NCBI GenBank assembly: GCA_016930175.1
Contig: JAFGHJ010000048.1
Coordinates: 52,866-116,865, forward strand
Source of the DNA: Caldifarciminota bacterium
GTDB taxonomy: Bacteria > Hydrothermota > UBA3072
Length of the DNA stretch: 64,000 nt
Direction: 5' to 3'
Shown piece by piece: positions 7,989-16,459 of this stretch (the first letter of the stretch is position 1; each line of letters starts with the position of its first letter). A model generated the notes under the pieces. That model ran no database searches. It was given only the letters and a program-made list of their open reading frames with translations, and had not been told where the DNA came from. The position numbers and the translations under genes were made by a program.

Positions 7989-8155
7989 TAGCCACAAAGA
8001 CACCAAGACACGAAGTTTTTATTTTTGTTTTCCCGCTTTACCATTTAACGATTCAACCGAGCCAATAAATCCTACAATATCTAAATACCCTATTAACAAA
8101 CTCGTGGGGATGAGTTTAAAACAACATAAATTTTACCTCTGTGTGCTCTGTGGCG
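7989..8155. repeat. Intergenic periodic repeats after feoB
   Basis: GCCACAAAGACACCAAGACA followed by CGAAG (7991-8015) and, in the opposite sense, CTCTGTGTGCTCTGTGG (8137-8153). Between them, 8040-8060 holds CCATTTAACGATTCAACC. Confidence 0.65.
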
Positions 8156-8187
8156 AAGATTTGGTTTGGTGTGGGGAACCTCTTCCC

Positions 8188-8215
8188 TTGACTTCTGTTG
8201 GATAATTATTAATTT
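8188..8215 (+). promoter_or_regulatory. gpsA promoter, very short leader
   Basis: TTGACT (8188-8193), 16-bp spacer, TAATTT (8210-8215). The ATG is 11 nt after the -10, giving an expected leader of about 4-5 nt and no room for a Shine-Dalgarno sequence. Confidence 0.5.
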
Positions 8216-8226
8216 TCGAAAAACTT

Positions 8227-9258
8227 ATGAAATACTCTAGTGTCGGAATAATAGGTGCAGGAAACTGGGGTACGACCCTTGCCTTACATATTAACAGGGA
8301 GGGAGTAGAGGTCACACTTTTTGAACCGGTCAAAGAGAGAATTGATTTTTTAAAGAATTACAGAGAAAACAAAGAATTCTTGCCCGGGCATAAAATACCG
8401 GAAAGTATACTGCTTACAGATAAACCAAAAGAGCTTACAGATAAATCAGACTTTATATTTTTCGTTCTTCCAAGCAATATATTAAAGGATATAGCGGGTG
8501 TTTTCGGAAAACATATAGATGAAGATAAGATTGTAGCAAGTTTTACAAAAGGTGTTGATCCTAAAACCTTGCAGAGAATGTCTGAAATAATAGAGGAAGA
8601 AATTCCATCACAAAGAAAAAAAATCGTAGCTGTTTCCGGACCTTCTATTGCAAGAGAGGTTATTAAGGGTATTCCTACTTCGCTTGTGGCTGCATCGGCC
8701 AATATGGAAAAAGCAGAAATTGTCCAGAAAAGACTTTCCGGCGAGAAAATACGAGTTTACACCTCTTCGGATATAGTGGGAGTAGAACTCGGCGGAGCTT
8801 TTAAAAATGTTTACGCAATTGCTTCCGGCATATGTGATGGGATGGAACTTGGAATGAATGCGAAGGCTGCCCTTATTACGAGATCAATGGCTGAGCTCTC
8901 GAAGCTCGGAGAAGTAATGGGAGGAAAGAGCGAGACTTTCTCGGGACTTTCAGGCTTCGGAGATCTTATAGTTACTTCATTTTCTAAATTCTCGAGAAAC
9001 AGAACTTTAGGAGAAAAGTTGGGCAAAGGATACAAATTAGATGCTATTCTTGCTAACACAATAGAAGTTGTAGAGGGTGTTAGAACAACCGAATCAATTT
9101 GTAAGCTTTCGGACGAATATGGTGTGAATATGCCCGTGGCATGGGAAATTCATTCCATATTATATGACAATAAGAGTCCTTTAAATTCTATGAAAGATTT
9201 AATGAAAAGAGAATTAAAAAGGGAGAGAAAAAATGAAAAAAATGTTTTATACTATTAA
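8227..9258 (+). CDS. gpsA: Glycerol-3-phosphate dehydrogenase [NAD(P)+]
   Basis: 343 aa, normal length. Rossmann motif GIIGAGNWGTTLALH at residues 6-20, catalytic lysine K193 in ELGGAFKNVYAIASG, and the C-terminal GLSGFGDLIVTSFSKFSRNRTLG segment that is diagnostic for GpsA. It reduces dihydroxyacetone phosphate to sn-glycerol-3-phosphate for membrane phospholipids; the acyl-phosphate enzyme PlsX of the same pathway is at 40.5 kb. It heads a three-gene set with the MerR-type gene (26-bp overlap) and purH. The start ATG at 8227 is the first in-frame Met before the Rossmann motif and has no Shine-Dalgarno sequence. Confidence 0.93.
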   Translation: MKYSSVGIIGAGNWGTTLALHINREGVEVTLFEPVKERIDFLKNYRENKEFLPGHKIPESILLTDKPKELTDKSDFIFFVLPSNILKDIAGVFGKHIDEDKIVASFTKGVDPKTLQRMSEIIEEEIPSQRKKIVAVSGPSIAREVIKGIPTSLVAASANMEKAEIVQKRLSGEKIRVYTSSDIVGVELGGAFKNVYAIASGICDGMELGMNAKAALITRSMAELSKLGEVMGGKSETFSGLSGFGDLIVTSFSKFSRNRTLGEKLGKGYKLDAILANTIEVVEGVRTTESICKLSDEYGVNMPVAWEIHSILYDNKSPLNSMKDLMKRELKRERKNEKNVLYY

Positions 9259-9517
9259 AGAAACCTCTGACCTCGTGGGTGAAAATGAATCGACTTTGAG
9301 ATTCTGGGAGGGAGAATTTAAAGAAATTAGACCGAGAAGAAGCAGCGGAGGCAAAAGACTATATTCTAACGCTGATATTGAACTGCTGAAAAAAATAAAA
9401 TATCTTTTGCGAGAAAGAAAAATCTCCATAGAAGGAGCGAAGGAACAATTGAGCGGCAAGAGCGAAGAGCTTGATCTAATAGGAAGATTAGAAGAAGTGA
9501 AGAGAGTCCTCGAATGA
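9233..9517 (+). CDS. Small MerR-family transcriptional regulator
   Basis: 94 aa. Residues 1-70 are a MerR winged helix-turn-helix: FYTIKETSDLVGENESTLRFWEGEF, then KRLYSNADIELLKKIKYLL. The usual long dimerisation coiled coil is reduced to a short helix (residues about 72-94), and there is no effector domain or cysteine set for metal sensing. The RPRRSSGGKRLYS wing is typical of a subgroup found next to housekeeping genes in many phyla. It overlaps gpsA by 26 bp and purH by 4 bp (ATGA), so all three are co-translated. Target unknown. Confidence 0.8.
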   Translation: MKKMFYTIKETSDLVGENESTLRFWEGEFKEIRPRRSSGGKRLYSNADIELLKKIKYLLRERKISIEGAKEQLSGKSEELDLIGRLEEVKRVLE

Positions 9518-11079
9518 AGGAATTAAGATTAAAAAACGCATTAATATCTGTTTATAATAAGGAAGGCATGGTCGAGCTTGCGCGTGAATTAGATAACGCA
9601 GGAGTCAACATTATTTCGACTTCCGGAACACACGCAAAACTCGCAGAAGAGGGTATTAAAGCCACAAAGGTTGAAGATATCGCTTCAAGTCCGGAATTGC
9701 TCGACGGTAGGGTAAAAACATTGCAGCCTGAAATTTTTGCTTCTATTCTTGTAAACAGAGACAAAAAGGAACATCTCGCCCAATTGAAGAGTTTGAAACT
9801 CGAACCGATAGATATTGTTGTCGTAAACCTCTATCCTTTCAAATCGGGACTGGATAAAAATCTATCAGATGACGAAATGATAGAATTAATCGATATCGGA
9901 GGAGCCTCTTTAATTCGCGCGGGGGCTAAAAATTATAAAAGTTGTCTGGTCCTGTCCGATCCATCGGATTATAAGATTTTTATTCAAAAAATTAAAGAAG
10001 GTAAAGGAGTTATCTCGTTAGATTACAGAAAAAAACAGGCGGAGAAAGCCTTCAGGCAACTTTCCTTCTATAATAAGATGATAGCGGACTATTATTTAAA
10101 ATCACTCGGAGAAAAAAAAGAAGAATTCACCGATTTCTTATCACTTGATTGCAAAAAGATAATGGACCTTCGTTACGGAGAAAATCCGCACCAAAAGAGT
10201 TCGGTTTACAGATTTACAGACAGTAAAATAAGTTTACTGGATGCAGAACAGCTCTGGGGAAAACCTATGTCTTATAATAACTGGATGGATACCGACGGCG
10301 CTGTCGGAGCAGTATCCGAGTTCGATAAAACCTGTGTAGCTATCATAAAACATGCTGCTCCCTGCGGTATTGGTGTCGCAGATAGTGTATTAGATGCATT
10401 TAAAAAGGCTCAAAGCTGTGATCCGCTTTCTGCCTTCGGAGGAATTATTTCTTCGAACAGAGAAATTGATTTAGATACGGCGGAAGCTATAGCAGAATCT
10501 TTTTTTGAGGTTGTATTAGCTCCGGCTTATACGGAGGATGCGCTTACTAAACTTAAAGAAAAAAAGAATTTGCGTATCCTGGAGGCTAAGGCGGAGCTAT
10601 TTTCTCCTCTCGACTATATGAAATGTTATCCTATAATCGGAGGGATTTTAATGCAACAAAGTGATTCTTCTAGTGAGGACCCTAACGGGTGGGATGTCGT
10701 GAGCAAAAAAGAACCGACTCAAGAAGAAGTGGAAGATCTTGATTTTGCATGGAGGGTTGTCAAATGGGTAAAATCAAATGCAATCGTTCTGGCTAAAGAT
10801 CTAAAAACAATCGGAATTGGTACCGGACAACCGTCCAGGGTTGATTCTGTTGAAATTTCTATTCTTAAAGCAAAAAAATACGGGCATGAAATAGCAGGGG
10901 CTGTCTTAGCATCAGACGCTTTTTTCCCTTTCAGGGATTCTATAGATAAAGCGAAAGAAGCAGGCGTAACTGCCATTGTAGAACCAGGCGGATCGGTAAG
11001 AGATAAAGAAGTTATTGATGCGGCAAACGAACACAATATAGCCCTGTTATTTACAGGGAAAAGACATTTCAGACATTAA
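9514..11079 (+). CDS. purH: Bifunctional AICAR formyltransferase / IMP cyclohydrolase
   Basis: 521 aa, full length. N-terminal IMP cyclohydrolase (MGS-like) domain about 1-195: ALISVYNKEG, STSGTHAKL, LLDGRVKTLQPEI. C-terminal AICAR transformylase domain: MDLRYGENPHQKSSVY, K279-H280 in KHAAPCGIG with the catalytic Lys-His, SAFGGIISSNREID, and a final VEPGGSVRD...FTGKRHFRH. It performs the last two steps of purine synthesis, using 10-formyl-tetrahydrofolate to make IMP. Last gene of the gpsA operon; the 77-bp palindromic element lies just after it. No other pur gene is in the window. Confidence 0.95.
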   Translation: MKELRLKNALISVYNKEGMVELARELDNAGVNIISTSGTHAKLAEEGIKATKVEDIASSPELLDGRVKTLQPEIFASILVNRDKKEHLAQLKSLKLEPIDIVVVNLYPFKSGLDKNLSDDEMIELIDIGGASLIRAGAKNYKSCLVLSDPSDYKIFIQKIKEGKGVISLDYRKKQAEKAFRQLSFYNKMIADYYLKSLGEKKEEFTDFLSLDCKKIMDLRYGENPHQKSSVYRFTDSKISLLDAEQLWGKPMSYNNWMDTDGAVGAVSEFDKTCVAIIKHAAPCGIGVADSVLDAFKKAQSCDPLSAFGGIISSNREIDLDTAEAIAESFFEVVLAPAYTEDALTKLKEKKNLRILEAKAELFSPLDYMKCYPIIGGILMQQSDSSSEDPNGWDVVSKKEPTQEEVEDLDFAWRVVKWVKSNAIVLAKDLKTIGIGTGQPSRVDSVEISILKAKKYGHEIAGAVLASDAFFPFRDSIDKAKEAGVTAIVEPGGSVRDKEVIDAANEHNIALLFTGKRHFRH

Positions 11080-11098
11080 TCCACACCACCCGTTTTTT

Positions 11099-11175
11099 AA
11101 CAACAAATAGCACAAATTACACAAATGAATTAATTTTCTTTTTTTATATTCGTGGTATTCGTGAGATTTGTTGTT
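11099..11175. repeat. 77-bp palindromic element, copy 1
   Basis: Begins AACAACAAATAGCACAAAT and ends ATTTGTTGTT; the arms form a long imperfect hairpin around an A/T-rich centre (ATTAATTTTC, then T7). Each arm also repeats internally (AGCACAAATT/ACACAAAT in one, ATTCGTGGT/ATTCGTGAG in the other). A second 77-bp copy lies at 36013-36089. Both are preceded by C-rich DNA and T6, and both lie between convergent genes (here purH and ruvB), which suits a bidirectional transcription end. Confidence 0.75.
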
Positions 11176-11297
11176 TCTCTTTCGGTGGGGTTGAGGGTTT
11201 TAATAAAAAATATGATTTTTTTTCGTGTCTTTTTTTAATGCAATCTAAAAAAGGTAGGGTTTTAGTGTATTTGGTGTATTTCGTGGGTTAGTTACTT

Positions 11298-12305
11298 TTA
11301 AAATAATGTTTTCCCCTTAGGGGCTTTGATTTTTAAATGTTCGTAAGCTAGCGGAGTCGCTTCTCTACCCTGCGGGGTTCTTTTTAATAAACCACTTATT
11401 ATTAGATACGGTTCAAAAACCTCTTCTATTGTTTCTGCTTTTTCCCCAACAGAAGTTGCAAGGGTTTTCAAACCCACGGGACCTCCGTTAAATTTTTCAA
11501 TTATACTTTTTAGAATCGCTTTATCCATAATATCGAGACCCCGCCCATCTACTTCAAGTTGTTTTAAAGCATATTTTGTAATATCTAAATCTATTTCTCC
11601 CTTACCTTTAACATCCGCAAAATCTCTGACCCGGCGAAGCAGTCTATTCGCTATTCTTGGAGTTCCTCTCGCCCTCCTTGCTATTTCATCCGAAGCATCT
11701 CTGCTTACTCTAATATCCAGTATTAAAGAAGCACGCATTATAATTTCGCTTAAATCTTTAGGTTGATAGTGATCCAACCGAGGAATATAGCCAAATCGTG
11801 AACGTAAAGGTGCGGATAAGAGCCCTGTTCTGGTTGTCGCTCCCACAAGAGTGAAAGGTTGCAAATTTATTTCTATAGACCTGGCTGCCGGACCCGAATC
11901 TATCATTATATTTATAGAAAAGTCTTCCATAGCTTGATATAAATATTCCTCTACGTCTTTATTAACTCGATGTATTTCGTCTATAAAGAGCACGTCAAAA
12001 CGGTGAAGTTTCGTGAGAATTCCGGCAAGGTCTCTCGGTCGCTGGAGAACCGGACCAGCTACAGCTGTAATGTTAACCTCCATCTCTTTTGCGATAATGT
12101 GGGCAAGCGTCGTTTTTCCTAGCCCCGGAGGACCAAAAAGAAGAACATGATCGAGAGGATCCTCCCTCTTTTTTGCCGCTTTTGTAAACACTTCAAGATT
12201 CTCTTTGACTTTGTCCTGATTAATAAATTCCGAGAAAGATTTGGGGCGAAGGCTTTTCTCGTACTGAATATCGGTCGGGTCTTTCGAAGGTGATGTAATT
12301 CTCAT
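11298..12305 (-). CDS. ruvB: Holliday junction branch-migration ATPase RuvB
   Basis: 335 aa. AAA+ motor: Walker A GPPGLGKT (residues 58-65), Walker B FIDEIHR (about 107-113), GATTRTGLLSAPLRSRFG with the sensor and arginine-finger region, then the C-terminal winged helix ending in the typical RTPQGREATPLAYEHL. It drives branch migration as a hexamer on RuvA-bound junctions. Last gene of yebC-ruvC-ruvA-ruvB; its start overlaps the ruvA stop by 4 bp. Confidence 0.96.
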   Translation of the reverse strand: MRITSPSKDPTDIQYEKSLRPKSFSEFINQDKVKENLEVFTKAAKKREDPLDHVLLFGPPGLGKTTLAHIIAKEMEVNITAVAGPVLQRPRDLAGILTKLHRFDVLFIDEIHRVNKDVEEYLYQAMEDFSINIMIDSGPAARSIEINLQPFTLVGATTRTGLLSAPLRSRFGYIPRLDHYQPKDLSEIIMRASLILDIRVSRDASDEIARRARGTPRIANRLLRRVRDFADVKGKGEIDLDITKYALKQLEVDGRGLDIMDKAILKSIIEKFNGGPVGLKTLATSVGEKAETIEEVFEPYLIISGLLKRTPQGREATPLAYEHLKIKAPKGKTLF

Positions 12306-12850
12306 ATTTGCTTCAATATCTTTTTAACTATTTCATCTACCGAAAGATAATCGGTATCTTTTACGGCTTCGCATATTGCCTGCTCAGCTTCTTTTGAACT
12401 AAAACCTATCGCAATGAGAGCTTTTTTTGCTTCTTCGAATTCTTTCTTCGGAGCCAATTTCAACTTGTCTTTCAACTCAAGGATTAATCTCTTGGCAGTT
12501 TTGCTGCCTATGCCTTTTACTTTCGATATTGGTTCCGGATCATTAGCGTCCAGCGCTTTCCTAATACCATGCCCCCCCAAACCCAGCATCAGAGAAAAAG
12601 CGGTTTTGGGTCCGATATTAGGAACCTTAATAATAGTCCTGAAAAGTTCCCTTTCCGTTTTGTTTTCAAAGCCGTAAATATCTACGCCGTTTTGAGTTAT
12701 CGATAGATGAGTATATAAAGATATTTCATCGCCTATAGTGGGAATCTCACTTTCCATAACCGTATTAACCAGAAGACCAAAACCACCAACGTTGACGCTG
12801 ATTTTTTCTTTTTCTATGTCTATAACTATTCCCTTAATTGATTCCAGCAT
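12302..12850 (-). CDS. ruvA: Holliday junction DNA-binding protein RuvA
   Basis: 182 aa, slightly shorter than the 200-aa E. coli protein. OB fold in residues about 1-60 (INTVMESEIP, YTHLSITQNGVDIYGF), helix-hairpin-helix region in 65-130 (VPNIGPKTAFSLM, VKGIGSKTAKRLILELKDKL), acidic linker, then the C-terminal three-helix domain that contacts RuvB (AKKALIAIGFSSKEAEQAI). The first 17 bp overlap the ruvC 3-prime end. Confidence 0.94.
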   Translation of the reverse strand: MLESIKGIVIDIEKEKISVNVGGFGLLVNTVMESEIPTIGDEISLYTHLSITQNGVDIYGFENKTERELFRTIIKVPNIGPKTAFSLMLGLGGHGIRKALDANDPEPISKVKGIGSKTAKRLILELKDKLKLAPKKEFEEAKKALIAIGFSSKEAEQAICEAVKDTDYLSVDEIVKKILKQI

Positions 12851-13307
12851 ATTTGTTGCTTTTGTTAAGGTAACAAATTATTGCACCAAAAGCATCGGAA
12901 ACATCAAGCGGGATTTCTTCCTTTATACCCAATATTTTCTTTACCATATATCTTACCTGTTCTTTGGAAGAAGCTCCGGAACCGGTTACAGATTGTTTGA
13001 TTTCGCGTGGCGTAAACTCCTGTATGGGCAGACCCTCTATTTGGGTCAGCAGGAGATAAACGCCGCGGAGTTCGGCTATCTTTATAAGTGTTTTCGTATT
13101 AGGACCTTTGAAAATATTTTCTATCACAACCTGGTCCGGCTTTTCGGTACTTATGAGTTCAGACAGTGATTTGAAATAATTGTGAAGTCTCTCTTTATTT
13201 GCTTTATGCCCGACCGTTTTCCAGGAAAGTTTCGTTTTACCTTCTTCTTCTGATAGTATTGCTATTCCTGTTTGGGAAAGCCCCGGATCTATTCCTAATA
13301 TCTTCAA
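12834..13307 (-). CDS. ruvC: Holliday junction resolvase RuvC
   Basis: 157 aa with the four acidic catalytic residues expected: D7 in LGIDPGL, E63 in VIENIF, D135 and D138 in PLDVSDAFG (E. coli D7, E66, D138, D141). It nicks Holliday junctions symmetrically in the RuvABC complex. It sits between yebC and ruvA with overlaps of 4 and 17 bp, the common yebC-ruvC-ruvA-ruvB order. Confidence 0.95.
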   Translation of the reverse strand: MKILGIDPGLSQTGIAILSEEEGKTKLSWKTVGHKANKERLHNYFKSLSELISTEKPDQVVIENIFKGPNTKTLIKIAELRGVYLLLTQIEGLPIQEFTPREIKQSVTGSGASSKEQVRYMVKKILGIKEEIPLDVSDAFGAIICYLNKSNKYAGIN

Positions 13308-14056
13308 TTCTCGGAACCTATCTCCTCAAGTATTTCATCCGCTATATCGAAATTGGAATAAACTTGCTGAACGTCTTCGCTGTCTTCCAGTATGGACAAA
13401 AGTTTGAGTATTTTTCTGGCATCCTTATCGTCCACTTTCTTTGTAGCTGTAGGCATAAAAGTAAGCTCAAAATGCTCAACTGGTATATTCTTTTCTTTTA
13501 AAGCCTTATAAACCTTGTGAAGATCGGCAGGGTCAGTCTGGATTTCGTAGGTATCTTTCTCTTCGCTTATATCCAACGCACCTGCTTCAATAGCCGCATC
13601 GAAAACTTCCGTTTCAGAAGAGTTCTTTTTAGGTACGAATATCAAGCCTTTCTTTTCGAAAAGATAAGAAACGCACCCTTCTGCTCCCAATTTTCCCCCA
13701 TGCCTCTCCATTGCGTGTCTCATATCGGACGCAGTCCTGTTCTTGTTATCGGTTAGACATTCTATATATAGAGCGACTCCGCCAGGCCCATATCCTTCGT
13801 ATTTTATTTCAGTATATTCGACACCCGGAAGTTCTCCAGAGCCTCTGAGTATTGCTCTTTCAATATTTTCCTTGGGCATATCATTGTCTTTTGCTTCCTG
13901 AACAGCATTTCGGAGTTCAACATTTTTTTCCGGATCTTTACCCTTCTTTGCAGCTACCGAAATTTTCCGAGATAATTTAGAAAATATCTTACCTCTTTTT
14001 TTGTCTTCTTGTGCCTTCTGGTGTTTTATACTATGCCATTTTGAATGTCCTGACAT
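13304..14056 (-). CDS. yebC: YebC/PmpR-family protein (TACO1 homologue)
   Basis: 250 aa, full length, with the hallmark start MSGHSKWHSIKHQKAQEDKKRGKIFSKLSRKI. Three-domain family; members were described as transcriptional regulators, and more recent work on the family ties them to relief of ribosome stalling at proline-rich stretches. Start ATG at 14056 follows AAAGGAGGTTAGA. First gene of the ruv operon, with its own promoter in the 56-bp gap after porB. Confidence 0.94.
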   Translation of the reverse strand: MSGHSKWHSIKHQKAQEDKKRGKIFSKLSRKISVAAKKGKDPEKNVELRNAVQEAKDNDMPKENIERAILRGSGELPGVEYTEIKYEGYGPGGVALYIECLTDNKNRTASDMRHAMERHGGKLGAEGCVSYLFEKKGLIFVPKKNSSETEVFDAAIEAGALDISEEKDTYEIQTDPADLHKVYKALKEKNIPVEHFELTFMPTATKKVDDKDARKILKLLSILEDSEDVQQVYSNFDIADEILEEIGSEN

Positions 14057-14073
14057 TCTAACCTCCTTTTAAT

Positions 14074-14101
14074 ATTTTAAATAATATTTTCATACAGTCA
14101 A
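14074..14101 (-). promoter_or_regulatory. yebC-ruvCAB promoter
   Basis: On the minus strand TTGACT (14096-14101), 16-bp spacer, TAAAAT (14074-14079), then AAAGGAGG and the yebC ATG. It separates the ruv operon from the por genes transcribed in the same direction. Confidence 0.6.
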
Positions 14102-14112
14102 TAATCTAAAAA

Positions 14113-14988
14113 TCACTTTTTTGTTTTTTCGAGCAGTCTATTCCAGTCCGCCTCAACACTCTGTTCTACCTCTGCAATATCTTCATCGCTCAAATGCTTG
14201 AACCTTCCCTGGGGTTTCAAATATTCGGAAACCGGGCTCGGGTGGGTAATTTCTTTATTTAATTTCCATTTTATCCCATTTTCAATCTCGATTAAAGGGA
14301 AAACCCTGCTTTGTACAGCTAGCCGGGCTAATTTTACAGTTAATTGAGGTGCATACTTCCAGCCTGTAGGACACGGACTGAAAACAAGGATAAACCTCAT
14401 GCCTCTAATGTCTTTAGCTTTTTTAAATTTCTCTATCATATCTTCAGGATAAGCTACAGAAGCTGTTGCCAAATAAGGTATACGGTGCGCCGCCATTATT
14501 GAAATGATATCTTTTTTATGACTTTCTTTAGGGTTTTCCACAGGTGTAGTCGTAGTCCAAGCCTTCAACGGCGTCGAACTGCTCCGCTGAATGCCAGTAT
14601 TCATATAGGCTTCATTATCGTAACAAACATAAATCATGTCATCATTTCGCTCTGCTGCGCCAGAGAGTGTTCCGAGTCCAATATCATAAGTACCTCCATC
14701 TCCAGCCCAGGCAACCACGTTAGTGTCTTTCCCCTGAATTTCAAGTGCGGCTTTTACACCAGAAGCAGTTGACGGACCAGCAGCAAAAGCGGTATGAAAG
14801 AGAGGCACATTAACTACAGAATGAGGAAAAGGTCCGTCTATCACAGACCAACAACATGCGGGCAAAACAATCACGGTATTACTTCCAAGGGCTTTAAGCG
14901 CAAGCCTCATCGCAAGGGTAGCTCCGCATCCCTGACAGGCAAGATTTCCATGCCCCATTATTTCTTCTTCTGGTATTTTTAATTTCAT
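14113..14988 (-). CDS. porB: 2-oxoacid:ferredoxin oxidoreductase, beta subunit (PorB type)
   Basis: 291 aa from the ATG at 14988, whose first bases overlap the porA stop (ATGA); an upstream in-frame start at 15006 would add six residues and seems less likely. Thiamine diphosphate domain: HGNLACQGCGATLAMR, then the motif WAGDGGTYDIGLGTLSGAAERNDDMIYVCYDNEAYMNTGIQRSSSTP, which closely matches pyruvate:ferredoxin oxidoreductase beta chains. Pyruvate + CoA + oxidised ferredoxin to acetyl-CoA + CO2 + reduced ferredoxin, reversible. Four-subunit enzyme with the three genes upstream. A different 2-oxoacid (2-oxoisovalerate) is possible but less likely. Confidence 0.88.
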   Translation of the reverse strand: MKLKIPEEEIMGHGNLACQGCGATLAMRLALKALGSNTVIVLPACCWSVIDGPFPHSVVNVPLFHTAFAAGPSTASGVKAALEIQGKDTNVVAWAGDGGTYDIGLGTLSGAAERNDDMIYVCYDNEAYMNTGIQRSSSTPLKAWTTTTPVENPKESHKKDIISIMAAHRIPYLATASVAYPEDMIEKFKKAKDIRGMRFILVFSPCPTGWKYAPQLTVKLARLAVQSRVFPLIEIENGIKWKLNKEITHPSPVSEYLKPQGRFKHLSDEDIAEVEQSVEADWNRLLEKTKK

Positions 14989-16139
14989 AATTTTAGACCC
15001 TTCCATATAATATCAGATTTCGGCTCTTCCCTTCTAATTACATCCTGGTATATTTCGATAATATCTTTACTGGATACATCCCTACCCCCCAAACCTGTTA
15101 CTACGCCAAATATAGGAGGTTTCTGTTCTTCGTTATACATCGCAGCTTTAATTTCCTGATAAAATATACCTGAAGCGCCGAATCCAATGTTTCTGTCAAT
15201 TACAATAGCTTTACCTACGGAACTTAAAATCCCGCGAATCTTTTCAGCCGGGAAAGGTCTAAAAACTCTTATCCGTAGAAGACCAACTTTTTCACCTTTC
15301 TCGCGTAATCTGTCAACTGCGTTTCTCGCTGTAGAAGCTATTGTCGACGAAGAAACAATTAAGCTCTTTGCATCAGAAACTTTATAGGTCTCTAGTAGTC
15401 CATATTTCCTACCGAATATACTTTCAAATTCTTCCCCCGCTTCTTCCCACTTTTCCAAAGCTTCTTCCATTGCTTTCTGAATTTTATATCTCAATTCAAA
15501 ATAATTGTCAGGATCAGTAAGACCTCCGAAAGCATGCGGTTCATCAGGGTCGATCTTATATTTTCTCTCGTAAGGCGGAAGAAATTCATCCACTTTCTCC
15601 TGGCCAGGTATTTCTACCGTCTCCGAGGTATGGGAAAGAACGAAAGCTGCCAGAATCACCATCGCAGGCAAATCAAGCGATTCCGCAACTTTATAAGCCT
15701 GAATAACCGAATCCAGAACTTCCTGGTTATTCTGAGCATAAATCTGCATCCAGCCTGTATCTCTCTGAGAAAGCGAATCGTTTTGTTCCGTCCAGACAGA
15801 CCAGGGAGGGGCAAAAGCTCTGTTGATATTACCCATAACTACAGGGGTCCTTGCACCAGCAGCCCAATGGAGCATTTCATGCATATGTGCTAAACCCTGC
15901 GCGGAAGTTGCGGTGAAAGTCCGGACTCCGACGGATGAAGCCCCGATAAGAGCAGCCATAGCTGAATGTTCGGATTCCACTTTGATGAATTTTGCTTTCA
16001 ATTCTCCTGAAGCGCACATCTTCGAAAGAAGCTCGACTACTTCAGTTTGGGGCGTTATAGGATATGCTGAAATTACTTGAGCCCTGGAAACCTTAGCACC
16101 GTAAGACAAGGCATGATTGCCCATTAAAACCTTTCTCAC
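14985..16139 (-). CDS. porA: 2-oxoacid:ferredoxin oxidoreductase, alpha subunit (PorA type)
   Basis: 384 aa. N-terminal pyrimidine-binding part of the thiamine enzyme (MGNHALSYGAKVSRAQVISAYPITPQTEVVELL, KVESEHSAMAALIGASSVGVRTFTATSAQGLAHMHEMLHWAAGARTPVVM) followed by the domain II/III region (VGLLRIRVFRPFPAEKIRGIL, VIDRNIGFGASG). The YPITPQTE threonine and the ESEHSA segment bind substrate and cofactor in this family. GTG start whose GTGA overlaps the porD stop, so the subunits are translationally coupled. Confidence 0.9.
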   Translation of the reverse strand: MRKVLMGNHALSYGAKVSRAQVISAYPITPQTEVVELLSKMCASGELKAKFIKVESEHSAMAALIGASSVGVRTFTATSAQGLAHMHEMLHWAAGARTPVVMGNINRAFAPPWSVWTEQNDSLSQRDTGWMQIYAQNNQEVLDSVIQAYKVAESLDLPAMVILAAFVLSHTSETVEIPGQEKVDEFLPPYERKYKIDPDEPHAFGGLTDPDNYFELRYKIQKAMEEALEKWEEAGEEFESIFGRKYGLLETYKVSDAKSLIVSSSTIASTARNAVDRLREKGEKVGLLRIRVFRPFPAEKIRGILSSVGKAIVIDRNIGFGASGIFYQEIKAAMYNEEQKPPIFGVVTGLGGRDVSSKDIIEIYQDVIRREEPKSDIIWKGLKL

Positions 16140-16456
16140 TCTGCCTCCTCTTCAATATCTATGGCTTCTGTCGGACATTCTTCCCAGCAAATACCACAAC
16201 CTTTGCAATATTCATAATCGATCACAGGTTTAAATTTTTCCTTACCTTTTACTTTCGTTTTTTTAAGTTTTATAGCAGCCTCGGGACAGGACTTCCAACA
16301 AATCAAACAACAAGAACACTTATCGTAATCTATGACCGGTCGAAAGTTTCTCCAGCCCCCTGTTTTATTATACTCCATAGAATAAAAAGAAATTGCAAAA
16401 GGAGGCATTTTCTTTTCTTTATTAAATATTATTTTTTTATCCGATTTTTTAGCCAA
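16136..16456 (-). CDS. porD: 2-oxoacid:ferredoxin oxidoreductase, delta subunit (2x[4Fe-4S] ferredoxin)
   Basis: 106 aa. Two bacterial ferredoxin motifs: CSCCLICWKSCP and, about 30 residues later, CKGCGICWEECP, each binding one 4Fe-4S cluster. They pass electrons from the thiamine site to free ferredoxin. A 40-residue N-terminal extension is typical of PorD. It lies between porG (3-bp gap) and porA (4-bp overlap). Confidence 0.9.
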   Translation of the reverse strand: MAKKSDKKIIFNKEKKMPPFAISFYSMEYNKTGGWRNFRPVIDYDKCSCCLICWKSCPEAAIKLKKTKVKGKEKFKPVIDYEYCKGCGICWEECPTEAIDIEEEAE

Positions 16457-16459
16457 TTT

